A stretch of DNA of 64,000 nucleotides from Micropterix aruncella. Its lineage: Eukaryota > Arthropoda > Insecta > Lepidoptera > Micropterigidae. Where the stretch lies: NCBI GenBank assembly GCA_944548615.1, contig OX155960.1, positions 8,676,029 to 8,740,028 on the forward strand. Direction: 5' to 3'. Of this stretch, positions 61,951-64,000 are shown one piece after another; positions within the stretch are counted from its first letter, which is position 1, and every line of letters begins with the position of its first letter. The notes below the pieces were generated by a model. It saw only the letters and a list, made by a program, of their open reading frames with translations. It was not told the DNA's origin and did no database searches. The position numbers were made by a program, and so were the translations under genes.

Positions 61951-62429
61951 ATACTTTCTATTCGATACCGTTTCACTATACACGCTGTAATTACACTTTG
62001 TAAAATTGTTCTACTTTGACTAAAAGTGCTTCCTAGCGTTGCTCTTAGTAGGTGCTCGTTAGCTTCACATCACACATTCAGCCGAAATTGTATGAGCGAT
62101 CATATTGCAGAATAGCTATTCAAATGTATTTTATTTTACTTTAGAACGTTTTGACTCGAGGATTATCAAATAGGTTGTCATGAAATAGAATATAATACAG
62201 TAGAATACGCACACTACACACTACAAACTTATTATCGAAGATAAAAATAAATAGTCATAATAATATAAGTCAATAAAACGGTAAATATGTCAAGCTAAAA
62301 GAAGAAAATCAAAATGGAATTGAATTGTGTGATATCATACAACTCTCTCAGTAGGGTAGCCTTTTAATTTGGCCTTAAACTGAGGTATTTCTCCCCTTTC
62401 TACATACCATTCCAACATACTATAAATAA

Positions 62430-62585
62430 GATAAAAACGAATTTACTGCTTGAAGTTTGTAACATCCGATGTTTCGGCGATGTTGCAACCGCCATTGTCT
62501 AGGGTAGACTGACATGTAGTCTACCCTAGACAACGACGGTTGCAACATCGCCGAAACGTCGGTTGTTACAAACTTTACGGTAAAC
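62430..62585. repeat. Penelope-family palindrome
   Basis: Arms of about 70 bp: ACGAATTTACTGC...GGCGATGTTGCAACCGCC...GTCTAGGGTAGACT faces AGTCTACCCTAGAC...GTTGCAACATCGCCGAAACG, with a few mismatches. Same family as 32415-32582. Confidence 0.82.
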
Positions 62586-62905
62586 AAACAACTGCGATAC
62601 TCTTTGATACTATTCCAACATAGTTGGGATCCATTTTAAATAATTCGAAAGACGGACAGGTTAGTAATAAATTATGCCTACCTCTGGGTTAAATGAGAGA
62701 TTTCTTTTGAGTCTTTAACTTTCTTATATTTTTTAATATCAACTTTATGCATTTAAAGACATAGTGATGGTATACTAACAGTTCTGAAATGGCCACGGGT
62801 AACGGGTATCGTCATGATTCAGTACAGTAAACATTATTCTAAATTCTTATAGCTCATTTTTGGAGATCCAGATTGAGTATTATTGTATGGTTGTGGTGTA
62901 TAATG

Positions 62906-63925
62906 TACGAGGGTAGATTGAAAAGTTTCCGGAATGGGCATGAAAACGCTGTAATTGAACAGGTTTTTGTTTTTATTTTTCAACATAGTCGATACCTTGA
63001 ACTGTTCAGTCTCTCTTTCAACCAGGGCAATACTTTTCCCAGCGGTACTCTAACTTTTTTAAACCCTCAGAATAATACGATTTCGGGAACTCTACAAGAT
63101 AGGCATTCATGGCGGCGATGACCTCCTCATTTGACGTGAAGCGCTTGTCCCCGAGCCAAATTTTCATGTTTAGCAACAAAAATTAGTCGGGCCATTGGAC
63201 CAGGTGAATTCGTGATGAATGGGCTGGGGAGTTGTCATGGTCGAAGCGCACTTTTTTCCGGTGCAAACGAGGCCGCTTCTCCTTCAATATGCCGTTGAAT
63301 TGACCCAATAAATCACTTCTGTAGTATTGCCTCGCCATGAATGTGTGAATAAACTCTTTGATAACGCTTCAACATGGCCAAACACTTCTTCGAAGTGGTC
63401 ACACGATTTCGCTTGTTGTCTAGTCAGCAAATGCAGCACCCATCGCGCCGACAGTTTCCTCATGCCCAATTGTTTGTGCACGATATTCTGCACACGTTCA
63501 TATTATGAGATGCTCGTGGTCTCTTACTATTTTGCACAACTTCACTCGATGAACTATTTCCACCATGTGGTTCATCCTTGGTGCTTGTACGGCCTCGTTT
63601 GAACTCGCTCACCCAGAAACCGATAGTCGAAAATGAAGATGTGGAGGTGCCATGAACTTTCTGCAAAATATTTCTTATCTCCGTTGCAATTTTCCCATCC
63701 GTCCAGAAATGTATAATCACTGCACGAAATTCATTTTTTCCATTTTTGCAAAAGTGCCCGACTTGCTTCACAAAGTTGCCTGTTAAACAAGAACTGTGCG
63801 ACGTATCTGTCTGAAAATTTAACAGCTTTCCTAAAATAGGCTAGTGTTGCCAACCATCTCAACTGTTTTGCGATACGCGCGCCATTTCTAGCCCTTTCCG
63901 GAAACTTTGCTATCTACTCTCACTA
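62906..63925 (-). mobile_element. Mariner element, internally deleted, inactive
   Basis: TA at 62906-62907 and 63924-63925; the ends CGAGGGTAGATTGAAAAGTT and (rc right) GTGAGAGTAGATAGCAAAGT align as diverged inverted repeats, with TTTCCGGAAWGGGC inside both. Minus-strand pieces of mariner transposase: NEFRAVIIHFWTDGKIATEI, FSTIGFWVSEFKRGRTSTKD (63730-63590) and LGMRKLSARWVLHLLT (about 63470). The central catalytic part is mostly deleted and frames are broken. Confidence 0.85.
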
Positions 63926-64000
63926 TGCTTCTTTGGATCTTCGACAAGCTCGTCTTCTCCGCTAACCCTGTTGCTGCCCTCGGTGAGACCCTTTTTTCTG

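Overview
This window looks like nuclear DNA of an animal, most probably an insect. It is AT-rich, has spliced genes with GT-AG introns, and is crowded with transposable elements of kinds common in insects: Tc1 and mariner, hAT, TTAA-specific MITEs, a PHD-type two-ORF LINE, an RTE-like LINE ending in a GATG run, Penelope and a tRNA-derived SINE. The order of insect cannot be fixed from the sequence alone. There are no operons, CRISPR arrays, rRNA genes or convincing functional tRNA genes.

Four conserved protein-coding genes can be rebuilt exon by exon. On the minus strand, TOM1 (VHS-domain endosomal adaptor) has two exons here, 17344-17410 and 7623-7870; its 9.5 kb intron 1 holds a nearly complete LINE, and the 3' part of the gene runs off the left edge. 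On the plus strand, DRC3/LRRC48 (a subunit of the axonemal nexin-dynein regulatory complex) is complete in eight exons from 18993 to 37757, with consistent phases giving 566 codons. On the minus strand, CHP1 (calcineurin B homologous EF-hand protein, elm-like) is complete in four exons from 49400 down to 39923, 189 codons. On the plus strand, PSMB7 (proteasome beta2, trypsin-like) starts at 58924 and its first two exons (58924-58985, 59840-60276) are here; the rest lies beyond the right edge. TOM1 and DRC3 are head to head, DRC3 and CHP1 tail to tail, CHP1 and PSMB7 head to head. They share no pathway; they are ordinary neighbours.

Region by region: 1-7.6 kb is repeats (TTAA MITEs, a LINE RNase H relic, an intact Tc1 element at 4841-6199); 7.6-17.4 kb is TOM1 with its LINE; 17.4-19 kb is a repeat-rich intergenic stretch; 19-37.8 kb is DRC3, whose introns hold a dead hAT, fold-back MITEs, LINE tails, a composite dispersed repeat and a Penelope relic; 37.8-39.9 kb is repeats including two abutting TTAA MITEs; 39.9-49.4 kb is CHP1, with a palindromic tandem array and more MITEs in intron 1; 49.9-55.6 kb is a 5.7 kb element with terminal inverted repeats and TTAA flanks, holding broken Mutator-like/YqaJ coding sequence and a nested hAT; 55.6-58.9 kb is repeats; 58.9-60.3 kb is PSMB7; 60.3-64 kb is its intron or downstream sequence with a TTAA MITE, a LINE ORF1 relic, a Penelope palindrome and a dead mariner.

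The most interesting theme is TTAA-targeting DNA transposition: at least five different terminal-repeat families with TTAA flanks occur here, one insertion is proven by the intact pre-insertion sequence in a neighbouring tandem unit, and two elements share one TTAA.
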